Source: Scalesia atractyloides
Taxonomy: Eukaryota; Streptophyta; Magnoliopsida; Asterales; Asteraceae
NCBI GenBank assembly: GCA_947069175.1
Contig: CAMTDV010000018.1
Coordinates: 45,520,869-45,584,868 of the forward strand
DNA length: 64,000 bases
Reading direction: 5' to 3'
Made by a program: the position numbers and the translations under genes. The notes beneath the pieces are model-generated. The model saw only the letters and a program-made list of their open reading frames with translations, was not told the origin of the DNA and did not search any database. Each line of letters starts with the position of its first letter. Within the stretch, counting starts at the first letter, position 1. Below, in pieces: positions 24,140 to 34,722 of the stretch.

Positions 24140-27100
24140 ATGGATGACCTTCAGAGAGCGTTTATGTAGGGAGTGGGTATGTCCAATGCTAATGTGATAC
24201 AACAAGTCAACCTTGACAACGAAATGGGCACGTCCGTTAAACCTCCAAAGTTAATGAGTATGGATGAGTACGAGGGATGGAAGGAGAAGTTCAGTTATTG
24301 GGTTCAAGCCATGCATTTCCAAAGCTGGGTGGCTATTGAGAGAGGATAAGTCGTTCCGTTAGACGAAAATCAGCAAGTTCTGGAAAAGTACAAGTATTCT
24401 TTGCACTAAAAGGAAGAATATATCGCTGAAAAGAAGATGATTAGTCTCATGGAACAGTCAGTTAAAGAGGATATTCTGATATTGTTACCCGAATACACGA
24501 CTGCAAAAGAACTCTGGTTATCACTGCAAAAGAAATATCAAGACGCGCATAGATGATCAAGAGTAAAAAAGCTCTTATCATGAAGGAATTTGATATTTTT
24601 ACCATGCTGAAGGGTGAGACAATGAACAGATGATAAAACGTTTTTGTCATCTGAAGGTTCAAATGAGGAGACACGGCCTTGAAAGGACAGAACCGGAGTA
24701 TATTGATAAGCTTGCAGATGCGTTACCTGACGAAGAATAGACTACTTATCTTATGGTATTGAAAGAAAGTCTGAATTGGAAATTCTTCAAGCTGGCTGCA
24801 TTCATCGACAAACTTGAAGGTCATGAGATGGAACTTCTAAAGATCGCAAAGTCGAAGAATGCTAACATTGTTCAAGATGTTGGTATATATTATAAGAACG
24901 GAATTCAAGACAACATTTCAAGCCCAAAGATTCAAACAACATTCAGTGCGAATATGAATTCTTCGAATCATTCGCCACAAAATAAAAAACAATCATATCC
25001 ACAATATGATCAAAGTCCGCAGAGCTCTTCTTTTTCAAGCACAGGGTCAAATTCTACAAATCAGAATCAACAAACAAATTCTGATCCGAATGTGTACAAG
25101 TGTAACATTGCTGTCAACTTAAACAATGTTATTTCTGAGAAAGTTTCTAAACAACACATGACTCTTCTCGCTATAGTTCTAGAATCATATGAAAGTCTAG
25201 TGGCCGGAAAGATTGGCAATCCAGAAATGACCGCCGAAGACTACGATCAGGTGGACGAAGAAGGACTTGAGCTGATGGATATAAATGGTCTTTAGCTTCT
25301 GTCATTCGAAGGGTGAGAAAGTTTGTTGCACTCACAGGCCGAGATATCGGAAATTCAAGCAACAAGCTAGGGTTCGACAAATCAAAGGTCACTTGTTTCA
25401 GATATCGACAAAAAGGGCATTTCAAGAGAGAATGCAAAAATCCTGAACCAATGGGCAATTAGAGTCCATTTAGAGGTGGCAACGAATACTACAAGAAGTC
25501 GCTACAGTATAAACCATTTCCGAAATAGACTCAAGTTGATATTCAAGAAAAACCATCCAACAATACCGAGAAGGCGATGGTTGCTACCAATGAAGATGAT
25601 GGTTTTGATTGGAATTTTTATATTGGTAAGAAGACAGGAGTTGTTTGATGGCTGAAATTGTCGAAGATACATCTGCTGAAGACGCAGCTCTGGAGAATAT
25701 TCTACTGGAACAGTATCTGCAACAACAGGAAGAAGAGGAGACTTATCTTCATATGAAGACACAAGGCATTTCAACTCCTAATTCAACTTCTAGTTTTGCA
25801 GGTAACTTTGACGAAAGCTCTCAGGAGCAAGTGGTCGAGGAGAAATCGATTGATGAAGAAGTTAATGATGTTGCTCAAGAAGTGAATGCTAAAAACCTCA
25901 CGGACATTACCAATAAAGCTATGATGGAAAATCTAGCTGAGGTAAGTCCAGAGGTAAAGATAGTCGAAAAGGAAGTTGTCAAAGTGCAAGTTGTGGAGGT
26001 TGAGAAACCTTGCACAAAATGTACCGAGCCATGTGCTAAATGTCCCGAAAAATCACAAATCATCGCTGAACTCAATGTACATAATGAACATTTCAAATAT
26101 GATTATCGTACAATGAAAGAAGTGTATGACAAAATGAAAGATGATTATGGCAGGCTCGATAGAAATAATATTGAACAACACGATACTGTTAGGATGTTAA
26201 AAGGGACAGTAATGAATAATCAAAAAGCAATAAATATTTACATCAATACCATTGCTGAAACCAAACAACAACTCCAGAACATGAAAATTGAAACAGAACA
26301 TGTTCAACAACTTTTAAGAAGTTATACAACTAACGCATATGTCATCGATCATATTCTTCCCACGATTTCTTCGGAAGAAAATGATAAAAAGTCTAAAAAG
26401 AAAAATGGTTGAGAATACAACAATGTTCCTCCACCCCTATGCGAGAAATAATGTCGCAAAACTGTTGATAGGATGGATAAGGCACTCAACAATGAGTTAT
26501 TATCTGAAAAGAAAAATGAGTTGCCGGAGAACATTGATGTAATCTATACTACATCAGATGATGACAATAATGCGGTGGTTAAAAATGTGATTGAAAATGT
26601 TCTGAATGATTCTGATGATGGCAGCTTTGAGAGCGCCACCTCGAGTTTGAACAGTTTTGACGCAAAATCCGAAGATGACGATACATCATCGGAAGATGAT
26701 CTATGTGATGATCCTAACGTTTTCATGTACAAGGTTAATGAATCTGAGAGATTATACTTTGATGACAGTTTTCCGATTCAGAATGTCAAAGAAGAACAAT
26801 TTGATAAATTGTTCAAATTGGTTGAAGTTACATCAGAGGACCTGGAGAAGAATGAAAATAAATTCTATTCTAAACCCAAAAGAAATTACAATAACTACCA
26901 GAGAAAGGGTGTTGATCATCCGGAAAACCGGAGAGCTGGGTTGGGTTTAGATGTGGAAGAAGACCCGGTTAAGAAAATGTCACCATTTCACGAGTATAAA
27001 GATAAAAACATGAAATTCGTTTATGGGACAAGTACGGTTCACGAGGAAAGTTTTATTGGAAGACAATCAAACGATGAGTTTAAGAAAGCAAAAGAACTTC

Positions 27101-27684
27101 GAGATAAGGCCAAAGCTGCAAGGGAGGTAAAATCCACTAGTGGTCATTCACATGATGATCAGACTTGCTTCAAGTGCAATAAAGTTGGTCATGTTGCACG
27201 GAAGTGTCCGAAATCTAAGCCGACCTATCTTTGAAGGAAGGAAAGTTCAGATGTTGTAAAACCAAAGCAGCCAGAGTTTGTAAAACCTATCACGATTTTG
27301 AAAAGAAATGAATCAAAACTTGAAGTTAAACCTAAAACTGAAAAGAAACTTGAAAATTCAACTTCTGAAAAAGGTGAAACTTCCAGGGCAAACGAAACAA
27401 AGTTTGACATAAAAAAAGTAAACATAAAATCACAAGCCTAGATTGCTAAGAAAAAGGCAACAACATCTGAGGATATCAAGTCAGAGCTTGTTAAGACTGA
27501 TAACAAGAAAGAATTAAAATCTGAGATCAAAACCGAAACTGTCAATTCAACAAAAGGTAAAAATAAAGTGAACTGTGAAAATGTAACTGACAGTGGAGGC
27601 TCAGATGGAGATTATGAGGATGATTACCAAGCTTTTTAACCTAAACCAAAGACCAAGAAGGCTTGGGTCGTACTGTTTAACTAA
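24140..27684 (+). pseudogene. gag: E3 gag, long, two zinc knuckles, broken
   Basis: The start ATGGATGACC (24140) gives MDDLQRAFM, followed at once by TAG. It is the best preserved version of the family start. It continues SNANVIQQVNLDNEMG, then PPKLMSMDEYEGW, LPEYTTAKELW and VQMRRHGLERTE. Next come a first knuckle with the second Cys changed (CFRYRQKGHFKREC, 25390-25440), CTKCTEPCAKC (26010-26045), a coiled-coil-like block, an acidic segment and a second intact knuckle CFKCNKVGHVARKC (27165-27210). It ends KKAWVVLFN then TAA 27682-27684. Premature stops occur near 24345, 24408, 24738, 25293, 25645, 26410 and 27232. Long frames survive at 25645-26412 and 26473-27234. A consensus donor GAG-GTAAGT at 25939-25947 is noted as a possible splice site. 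Confidence 0.88.
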
Positions 27685-27694
27685 ATTTTAATAT

Positions 27695-28731
27695 GTGCAG
27701 GGGCTCCAAAGATCCGTTCTTTCAAAGTGGATTTTGGATAGTGGAGCGTCCAGACATATGACAAGGATGAAAGCTCTTTTGTTCGACATTAAAGCTATTA
27801 ACAGCGGATATGTTGGATTTTCCGGTAATCAAGTTGGAAGGATTATCGCCGAAGGAAAACTCTCCAACGGCGTTGTATCGTTTGATCGAGTGAATTACAT
27901 TGCTGAGCTTGAGAAAAATCTTTTGAGCATTTCGCATATTTGTGACAAACAGTTCACGGTGCATTTCAACGATAAAGAGTGTATGATCTTAAAGCCGGGT
28001 TTCAAAATACCTGATGAGTGGATTCTGATGCGAGCCCCACGTGAGAATGATTTATATGTCTTAGATATGGGCGTCGCTACCACATCATCAAAATCAGCAC
28101 AATGTTTTATAACGAAAGCTACTAAGAAAGATTCTATTCTTTGGCATCAGAAAATGGAGCACATTCATTTACGTAAAATGAATTTTCTGGTACATAATGA
28201 TCTGGTTGAGGGTGTTAATCTTCGGAGCTTCCATATGACTGATCACTGTCTAGAATGTAAAAAGGGGAAGCAGATCAAAAAGTCACATCCGAAGAAGATT
28301 CTGAATTCAATTAAGCTGCCACTTGAACATCTCCATATGGATTTGTTTGGTCATGTGAACGTTCGAAGTATTTCAGGAGACTTATACTGCTTGGTCGTCA
28401 CAGATGACTATTCACGTTATTCATGGGTTTTCTTCCAAGAATCAAAAGATGAAACATTTGAAAATTTGGTGATTCTTTTCAAGAAGCTAGAAAACTTGAT
28501 CATCTCCCTGTCCGACGAATACGTACTGACGACACAGAATTCAAGAATAATAAGATGAAAGAATTTTGCAACGCCAAGGGAATTCTGCACAAATTCAGTG
28601 CACCCTATACTCCACAGCAAAACGGTGTAGCTGAAAGGAAGAACATAACTTTAATCGAAACAACAAGAACCATGCTTGCGGACTCTAAACTTCCAGTAAG
28701 CTTTTGGAGTGAGGCGGTTGCAGCGGCTTGC
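27695..28731 (+). pseudogene. pol: E3 pol, protease and N-terminal integrase only
   Basis: GTG-CAG-GGG opens the frame right after a TAA in the same frame (27689-27691). WILDSGASRHMTR is the protease signature (27730-27770). GAG-pre-integrase LWHQKMEHIHL and CLECKKGKQ follow, then the integrase core with DLFGHV (Gly-Pro changed to Gly-His), a frameshift in the RSDNGTEF region near 28500-28550, and NGVAERKN. The coding stretch is cut at 28731 by E4. A 287-codon frame (27695-28558) survives. Confidence 0.9.
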
Positions 28732-29142
28732 TGTTGATGCATATGTCTGTTGCCTACGTCATCGTATAACATCGAGTCAGTATTTAGGAGCGAAATGTCG
28801 AAATTTATGTATGTTATAGTCAAGTTCGCTTGAAATGTATATGTTTAGTCAAGTTCGCCGAACTTGACTAAGCAAGTTCGCCCGAACTTGCACTCTCTAA
28901 GCGAACTTGTATCTCCTATAAATAGGAGTCTTCTCATTTTATTGGTAACTTTTAGAGATTTTTTCACGATAGAGGCGAAGCTCTGTCCAAGTGTTTCCAG
29001 GATCTGTAACGTCTATTAATCAATGAAACAGCGATTAATCAGTAACAAACTTGTATCCAATGTCGCCTATGCAAATGGATTCCGCACGTTTACCTTAGGT
29101 TTGCCAAACTAGGACCAGAGAGATCTGTACGATGGACCCTCA
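28732..29142 (+). repeat. E4 5' LTR (411 bp)
   Basis: Starts TGTTGATGCATATG and ends ATGGACCCTCA. It differs from the other copia LTRs apart from general layout. TATAAATA is at 28917-28924. Upstream lie two perfect palindromes: 28845-28871 (13-nt arms TTAGTCAAGTTCG around a single C) and 28872-28891 (arms GCAAGTTCG). Confidence 0.9.
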
Positions 29143-29144
29143 AT

Positions 29145-29156
29145 TGGTATCAGAGC
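29145..29156 (+). other. E4 primer-binding site
   Basis: TGGTATCAGAGC two bases after the LTR end, complementary to initiator tRNA-Met. Confidence 0.93.
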
Positions 29157-29369
29157 AGGATTGGCCTAACTTGAAGACATTGGACATAGAACATCTCATC
29201 TTCTACTCATTTCTTTCATTTTTTAACTTTTCTTGGACAATTCACGGACAAAATGGATTGATTTCAAGTATAATACGTAAAATCCATAATAGATAAACCC
29301 TTGAAAAGATTAGAGCTTAAAACAAACGAATTCATGTCAAAAATTGAAAAAAACCATGTCGAATAACTC

Positions 29370-29652
29370 ATGTTCGCTCGAACTTAACATCAAGTTCGCT
29401 CGAACTTGACTGAAAAATTCACATTTTTCATCAAGTTCGCTCGAACTTCCCTGAGTTTTATCAAATTTAATCAAGTTCGCCCGAACTTGATCAAAATTTG
29501 ATTGAAATTCTCTCCAAGTTCGCCCGAACTTGCAGATTTCTTTGGATTTTCTCACAAGTTCGCTCGGACTTGTATTCTGAGTGAAACAAGTTCGCCCAAA
29601 CTTGTTAAATAACTGAGTTTCACACGTTGTGACAAGTTCGACCGAACTTGTC
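29370..29652. repeat. Array of eight palindromes in the E4 leader
   Basis: Centres are near 29377, 29399, 29440, 29480, 29523, 29563, 29595 and 29641 (spacings 22, 41, 40, 43, 40, 32, 46). Perfect ones: 29390-29409 (arms TCAAGTTCG), 29471-29490 (TCAAGTTCG), 29515-29532 (CAAGTTCG) and 29631-29652 (GACAAGTTCG). The array is kept although this LTR subfamily is otherwise clearly different. Confidence 0.93.
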
Positions 29653-29865
29653 CAAGGTTTCTTAAAAAAAAGCATGAAAATCCAGAAAAACATCTCGGAC
29701 ATTATATATCGTTAGATTCGTATTGACGAGACGAGTTTAAAGCTCTAATCCGGTAAAAACAGTTTTTCGAAAAATTTTAAACGTTTTTAGCAAACCGATT
29801 GTCGATTAAGAAGTCATATTTTACTAAAATTGTCTGTTTGCTAATCATATTTCAAGTGCTTTTTG

Positions 29866-31304
29866 AACAACAGATAAATTTGGAAAATGAAATGGGGTCC
29901 ATGAAGCCGCCAATTTTGATGAGTATAGATGAGTATAAAACTTGGAATGTAAAATTCGAGGACTGGGTACGAGCAATCACCTCTATGGTTGGGTTGCTAT
30001 TCAAACTGGTTTTGAATGGCTAGTTGATGAACGTGGAGCTGAGCTTTCAGTATCAAAGTTTACAACTCAACTGAATGCTGCATATGCCCATGAGAAGAAG
30101 ATTCTAACCTCGTTACAACAATCGATAAAAGAAGAAATCTTGGTTTTGTTACCAGAGTACAAAACAGCACAGGATTTGTGGAAATCTCTGGGGGCTAAAC
30201 ATTTGGAAAGAGCTGAGATGATTAAGAACAAGAAGCTGCTAATCAAGAAGAAGTCTGATCGTGTTAGTGATCAAGGAAATGATCGGGAAGCACAAAGTTC
30301 AAATGATCAGTTTAATCGAGAAAAAAGTATGATTACGAAGAACTGTGAAGAACAAAGTTCAAGAATGTCTACAAATGAGGGTTCAAGTTCTGAATTTGTG
30401 TGCTCAAATTGTGAAAAATCCAGATCTGATATTGTCAAACTTTTGAAAGATGTGGCAAGTTTGACATTAGAAAATAAAAAATTAAATGAAAATGAAAAGA
30501 ATTTTGAAAACAAAATAAAAATTTTAGAAAATGAAAAATTACAAATGGTAATAGATTTTCAAAATGAAATAAAAATGAAAAAATTGTTTTTGAAAAATTA
30601 AATATAGAAAATCAAAAAGCAATAAATTCTCATATTGAGAAAATTGCTCAACTTGAAAAAGAAGTTGAGACTGTTAAAAACAAAGCTATTAATTAAGAAA
30701 AATTATTGAAAGGTTTTGTGACCTCCTCTTTAAAGTTAGACCATATATGTCGAAAACCAATCAATAATAATAAAAAGGAAAATCCAATAAGTAACATTGT
30801 TACAAATTACGACGATGTCATAATTGAAGATTGTGACGATGATATCGATGATGAAAGAGCTAAAAATGATAAAAATGAAATCTTTTTAAAACTAAAAGAA
30901 AATTTTCAAGACACTATTTTACAATCTACTGAAAAGATGAATGCTTAACACAAAAACCTTCTAAGCAGAATGGAGAACGAAAACAAAAAGAAAAACAAAG
31001 TTTAAAAAATTCTGAAAATTTTCAAAAGAAAAATAAAAGCTCATCGGTACAATCATCCAATCATTATAAAAAATCAAAATATTTGAAAAACAAAACTCAC
31101 AAAAATTTGAGAATAAGCAGTGCAGGTCGGACCGTAGTGCTTCGACGTCAAATCATGCTTACAGAAGAAGCAGGAAAGGTGGCTACCACACGTCAAATCA
31201 GTGTTTGATTTGAGTGTATGGTTTGATAGAAAAGATCGATATGAGAACAGGAAGTGTCATAAATGTGGAGTAACTGAACACATTGCTAGTAAATGTTTAC
31301 AAAT
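29866..31304 (+). pseudogene. gag: E4 gag, first part, broken
   Basis: Begins QQINLENEMGSMKPP and MSIDEYKTWNVKFEDWV, then a frameshift near 29985 and FEWLVDERG, LPEYKTAQDLWKSLGAK. Compared with the other gags it skips the first CCHC region. It goes on to a CSNCEKSRSDIVKL block matching the four-cysteine region, then a strongly coiled-coil-like Lys/Asn/Glu stretch and an acidic run (NYDDVIIEDCDDDIDDE). Stops occur at about 30600, 30695, 30946 and later. The last codons before E5 (CHKCGVTEHIASKC) form the second CCHC knuckle. The start is uncertain; no good ATG was seen in frame. Confidence 0.75.
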
Positions 31305-31703
31305 TGTAGGACCGATCCTCGATACTTAGGAACCTAAATTTGATATCTAACGACCATAATAGCGGAAATATTACGTCGTGTTACCAATAGACAAGAATTA
31401 ATTAGTTAAATGTCAGTTTTTTAGATCAAACATTCTGGTTACAGACTGACAGAGCTTCGCCTCTGAGATGCCAAAGTTACAAATGAGACACACAAGCTAG
31501 GTATTTATAGTTCAACAAGTTCGGCCCATGAGGACACAAGTTCGCCCGAACTTGCATAAGCAAGTTCGGCCGAACATGCATACTTAACATGTTTATGGGT
31601 GAACTTGGCTATAATACTTCATAATACTTCATAACCTAGCCTATTCAGCTCTATGCAATACAGACTCGATATAAGACTAAGACATAGACATCATGCACAA
31701 ACA
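31305..31703 (-). repeat. E5 3' LTR (399 bp)
   Basis: On the minus strand, TGTTTGTGCATGATG to GATCGGTCCTACA. A minus-strand TATAAATA (31502-31509) has palindromes upstream. It contains an extra 11-bp aatacttcat-type duplication relative to its partner. Confidence 0.95.
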
Positions 31704-31718
31704 TACTCCCCCTTGGAT
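31704..31718 (-). other. E5 polypurine tract
   Basis: The minus strand reads ATCCAAGGGGGAGTA immediately before the 3' LTR, the site where plus-strand synthesis starts. Confidence 0.92.
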
Positions 31719-31742
31719 ATCGTCTTCGTCTTTTATCAGTGT

Positions 31743-34706
31743 TCAAAGATATCTGAAGATACGCTTCACGATCTGCATGTGTAAAATCCTCGGGCTTAAC
31801 TGATATCTGGCACATAGGCAGATTGGATACATAATATCTGGGCGCGATGCTGTCAGATACATCGGCGATCCAATCATCAATCTGTATAATGTCTCGTCAA
31901 CTTTGGCTCTAGTCTCGTCAACACAAATGCCTTGATTTAGAGCAAGAGGCGTAGATAGAGGCTTCAAGCTTTCCATTCCAAACTTCTTTAAGATGTCGTG
32001 AACATACTTAGTCTGGTGAATGAAAATACCATCCGGAAGCTGATCTACTTGCAAACCATGAAAGAACTTCATTTCGCCCATCGAGGACATTTCGAACATC
32101 TTTTTCATGATTCCCTCAAACTCTTTGTAGAGACTATCATTTGTAGATCCAAAGATGATGTTGTCAACGTAGATTTGACCTATAATCAGATGGCCATCAA
32201 CTTCTCTGGTGAAAAGAGTACTATCCACAGTTCCTCTGATAAGCCGTTTCCGACAAGATGTTGTGATAACGTCGCGTACCAAGCTCTCGGGGCTTGGTGT
32301 AGACCATAAAGAGCTTTATCCAGTAGGTACGCTTTCTTCTTGTTGAGTGGATCGACAAACCCCAGTGGTTGTCCAACGTACACCTTATCGTGTAATTTGC
32401 CATACAGAAAAGCCGATTTGACATCCAATTGATAGACCTTAAGTCCTTTCCACGATGCGAAAGTTAGAAAAATTCGAATAGATTCCAATCGAGCTACTGG
32501 TGCATAGACTTCCGTGTAGTCTATCCCTTCCTGCTGGTGAAATCCCTTGACAACAAGCCTAGCTTTGTTAAGAACAATATCATCACGTTTGCACTTAAAG
32601 ACCCATTTTGTATCAATCGCTTTCTGATTTTCTGGTAGGTCGTCAAGCTTCCACACACCCCACTTCTCAAACTGCAATAATTCTTCTTGCATTGCTTGTA
32701 CCCAGTTTTCATCTGCTAAAGCTTCATTAACTGTCTTAGGCTCAATCTGAGAGATGAAACATGAATAGAAACAATAGTTATGGGTTGTAGCAACGCGTGT
32801 GTAGAAACAACTAAGTGCTTTATTAATTTGCCCTCGAGTTCTAACACCAGTTTGAAGTTCTCCGATAATATATGTTGACGGATGATAAGAATATGATCGC
32901 GACTATTCTTCACTTGGAACATCTACTAAGTTTTGCTGATTCGTGATGTTGAGATCAACAACCAATTCAATGTTCGGAGAGCTTGATGAGGCTTCATTTC
33001 TGTTGTTCGGGACTGCAGATTGATTAAGAAGACTTGTTATATGCTCCACTTCTTCATCTGATGATTCCCCATCAGAATCAAATGTTGGTGCTTCATCTGA
33101 ATCAGAATCTTGATTCTGAGGCATACTGGGCTCCGTTGTTGTATTCATTTGTTTAGTAAGAGTAGTAGGTGTTGATAATGTTTCAGAAACATTTTCAGCC
33201 GGAACACCACTAATGTTTGAACTTGCGCCAGAAGAAGATGGATCCAACGTGGGTTGATTAACCACAATTGGTCGAACAATTTGTTCTTGATTCGCTGACT
33301 GGTGAAGATAATATAACGCTGCAACTTCTTCGTCAGTTGGTTCTTTAGGCAAATCAAATGACTTCCAAAGGTCTTGATAGTTAAACAGCCACGCGTCACC
33401 TTCCCTTTGAATAGGATCCGTGTAATTGAAACAATCCACGTGTTGTGCTTCAATAACCTTTCTCAATGAAGGAACATATACTCTTCCCAACGGACTCGCA
33501 TATCCGACAAAGAAACCTTCAAGAGATTTAGCTTCGAATTTGCCATCTTGATCTATTACGGTACATGGAACACCGAATGGTTCTAAGAACTTCAAATTTG
33601 GCTTCCATCGGTTTATCATCTCAAAACATATTTTCTTTGTTGGTTTGATAGTGAGAACCCCGTTTAGCGTGTAGCAAGCTGCAACAACCGCTTCACTCCA
33701 GAAGCTGATAGGAAGTTTAGAATCCACAAGCATGGTTCTCGTAGTTTTAATCAAAGTTCGGTTCTTCCGTTCAGCTATTCTGTTTTGCTGTGGAGTATAG
33801 GGAGCACTAAACTCGTGCAGAATCCCTTTTGTGTTGCAGAATTCCTTCATTTTGTTATTCTTAAACTCTGTGTCGTTGTCACTTCTAATGCGTCTGACCG
33901 ACAGATGGTAAATGTTCTCGAGTTTCTTGAATAGAATAACCAAGTTCTCGAACGTTTCGTCTTTTGATTCTTGAAAGAATACCCACGAATATCTTGAATA
34001 GTCATCTGTCACGACCAAGCAATATAAGTCTCCTGAGATGCTTCGAACATTTACAGGACCAAATAAGTCCATGTTGAGACATTCTAAAGGCAACTTGATT
34101 GAGTTTAGAATTTTCTTTGGATGAGATTTCTTGATCTGCTTTCCCTTCTTGCATTCCAAGCAATGATCAGACATCTGAAAACTTTGAAGATTTACGCCTT
34201 CTACAAGATCATTATGAACCAAGAATTCATTTTTTGCAAATTAATATGCCCCATCTTAGGATGCCAAAGCATAGAATCTTTTTCAGTAGCCTTTATACAA
34301 AACATTGTGCTGATTGTGATGAAGTGGTAGAAACACCCATATCAAGAACATATAAATCATTCTCTCGTGGTGCTCGCATCAGAATCCACTCATCTGGAAT
34401 TTTGAATCCGGCTTCAAGATAATACACTTTTTGTCGTGGAAATGGACTGTAAATTTCTTGTCACAAATCTGCGATATACTCAGAAGATTGTTCTCAAGTT
34501 CTGCAATATAGTTCACGCCATCAAAAGTAACTACGCCATTGGAGAGTTTTCCCTCGGTGACTATCCTTCCACCTTGATTTCCTACAAAATACAACATATC
34601 CACCATTGATAGCTTTAATGTCGAATAGCAATGCCTTCATTCCCGTCATATGCCCGGACGCTCCACTATCCAAAATCCACTTTGAAAGTACGGATCTTTG
34701 GAGCCC
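31743..34706 (-). pseudogene. pol: E5 pol (protease, integrase, reverse transcriptase; RNase H deleted)
   Basis: The opening codon CAG is mutated to TAG (34707-34709). WILDSGASGHMTG-type protease lies near 34630-34690. The GAG-pre-integrase and integrase frame runs from 34222 to 32903 (439 codons) with DLFGPV, RSDNDTEF (Gly changed to Asp) and NRIAERKNR. Reverse transcriptase frames are 32186-32692 and 31743-32282; the catalytic motif reads IYVDNIIFGST, so the second Asp of YVDD is Asn. Coding stops at KRIFRYL where the internal deletion starts. Small losses also hit the ADDRGVIVRNKAR region near 32575. The enzyme set is incomplete and the element could not move by itself. Confidence 0.9.
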
Positions 34707-34722
34707 CTACAAAATTCAGAAA

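Larger units (their letters stand above)
23085..28731 (+). mobile_element. Ty1/copia element E3, 3' part missing
   Basis: 5' LTR, primer-binding site, palindromic leader, gag, protease and the first half of integrase follow in order on the plus strand. The element stops at 28731 inside FWSEAVAAAC, where E4 begins. It sits inside the gag of E2; the left target-site candidate is AAATG (23080-23084). Its continuation (TLNRVLTVKP onward) is not found elsewhere in the window, because the E6 copy of that stretch is continuous with its own integrase. Confidence 0.9.

Noticed and set aside
27682..27700. Programmed ribosomal frameshift between gag and pol
   Set aside because: The pol frame is itself closed by a stop just downstream of the gag stop in all readable copies, so there is no overlap in which to shift.
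29370..29652. CRISPR-like array (short repeats at even spacing)
   Set aside because: The repeats are palindromes with variable flanks, the spacers are AT-rich related sequence that recurs between elements, there are no cas genes, and the setting is a plant retrotransposon leader.
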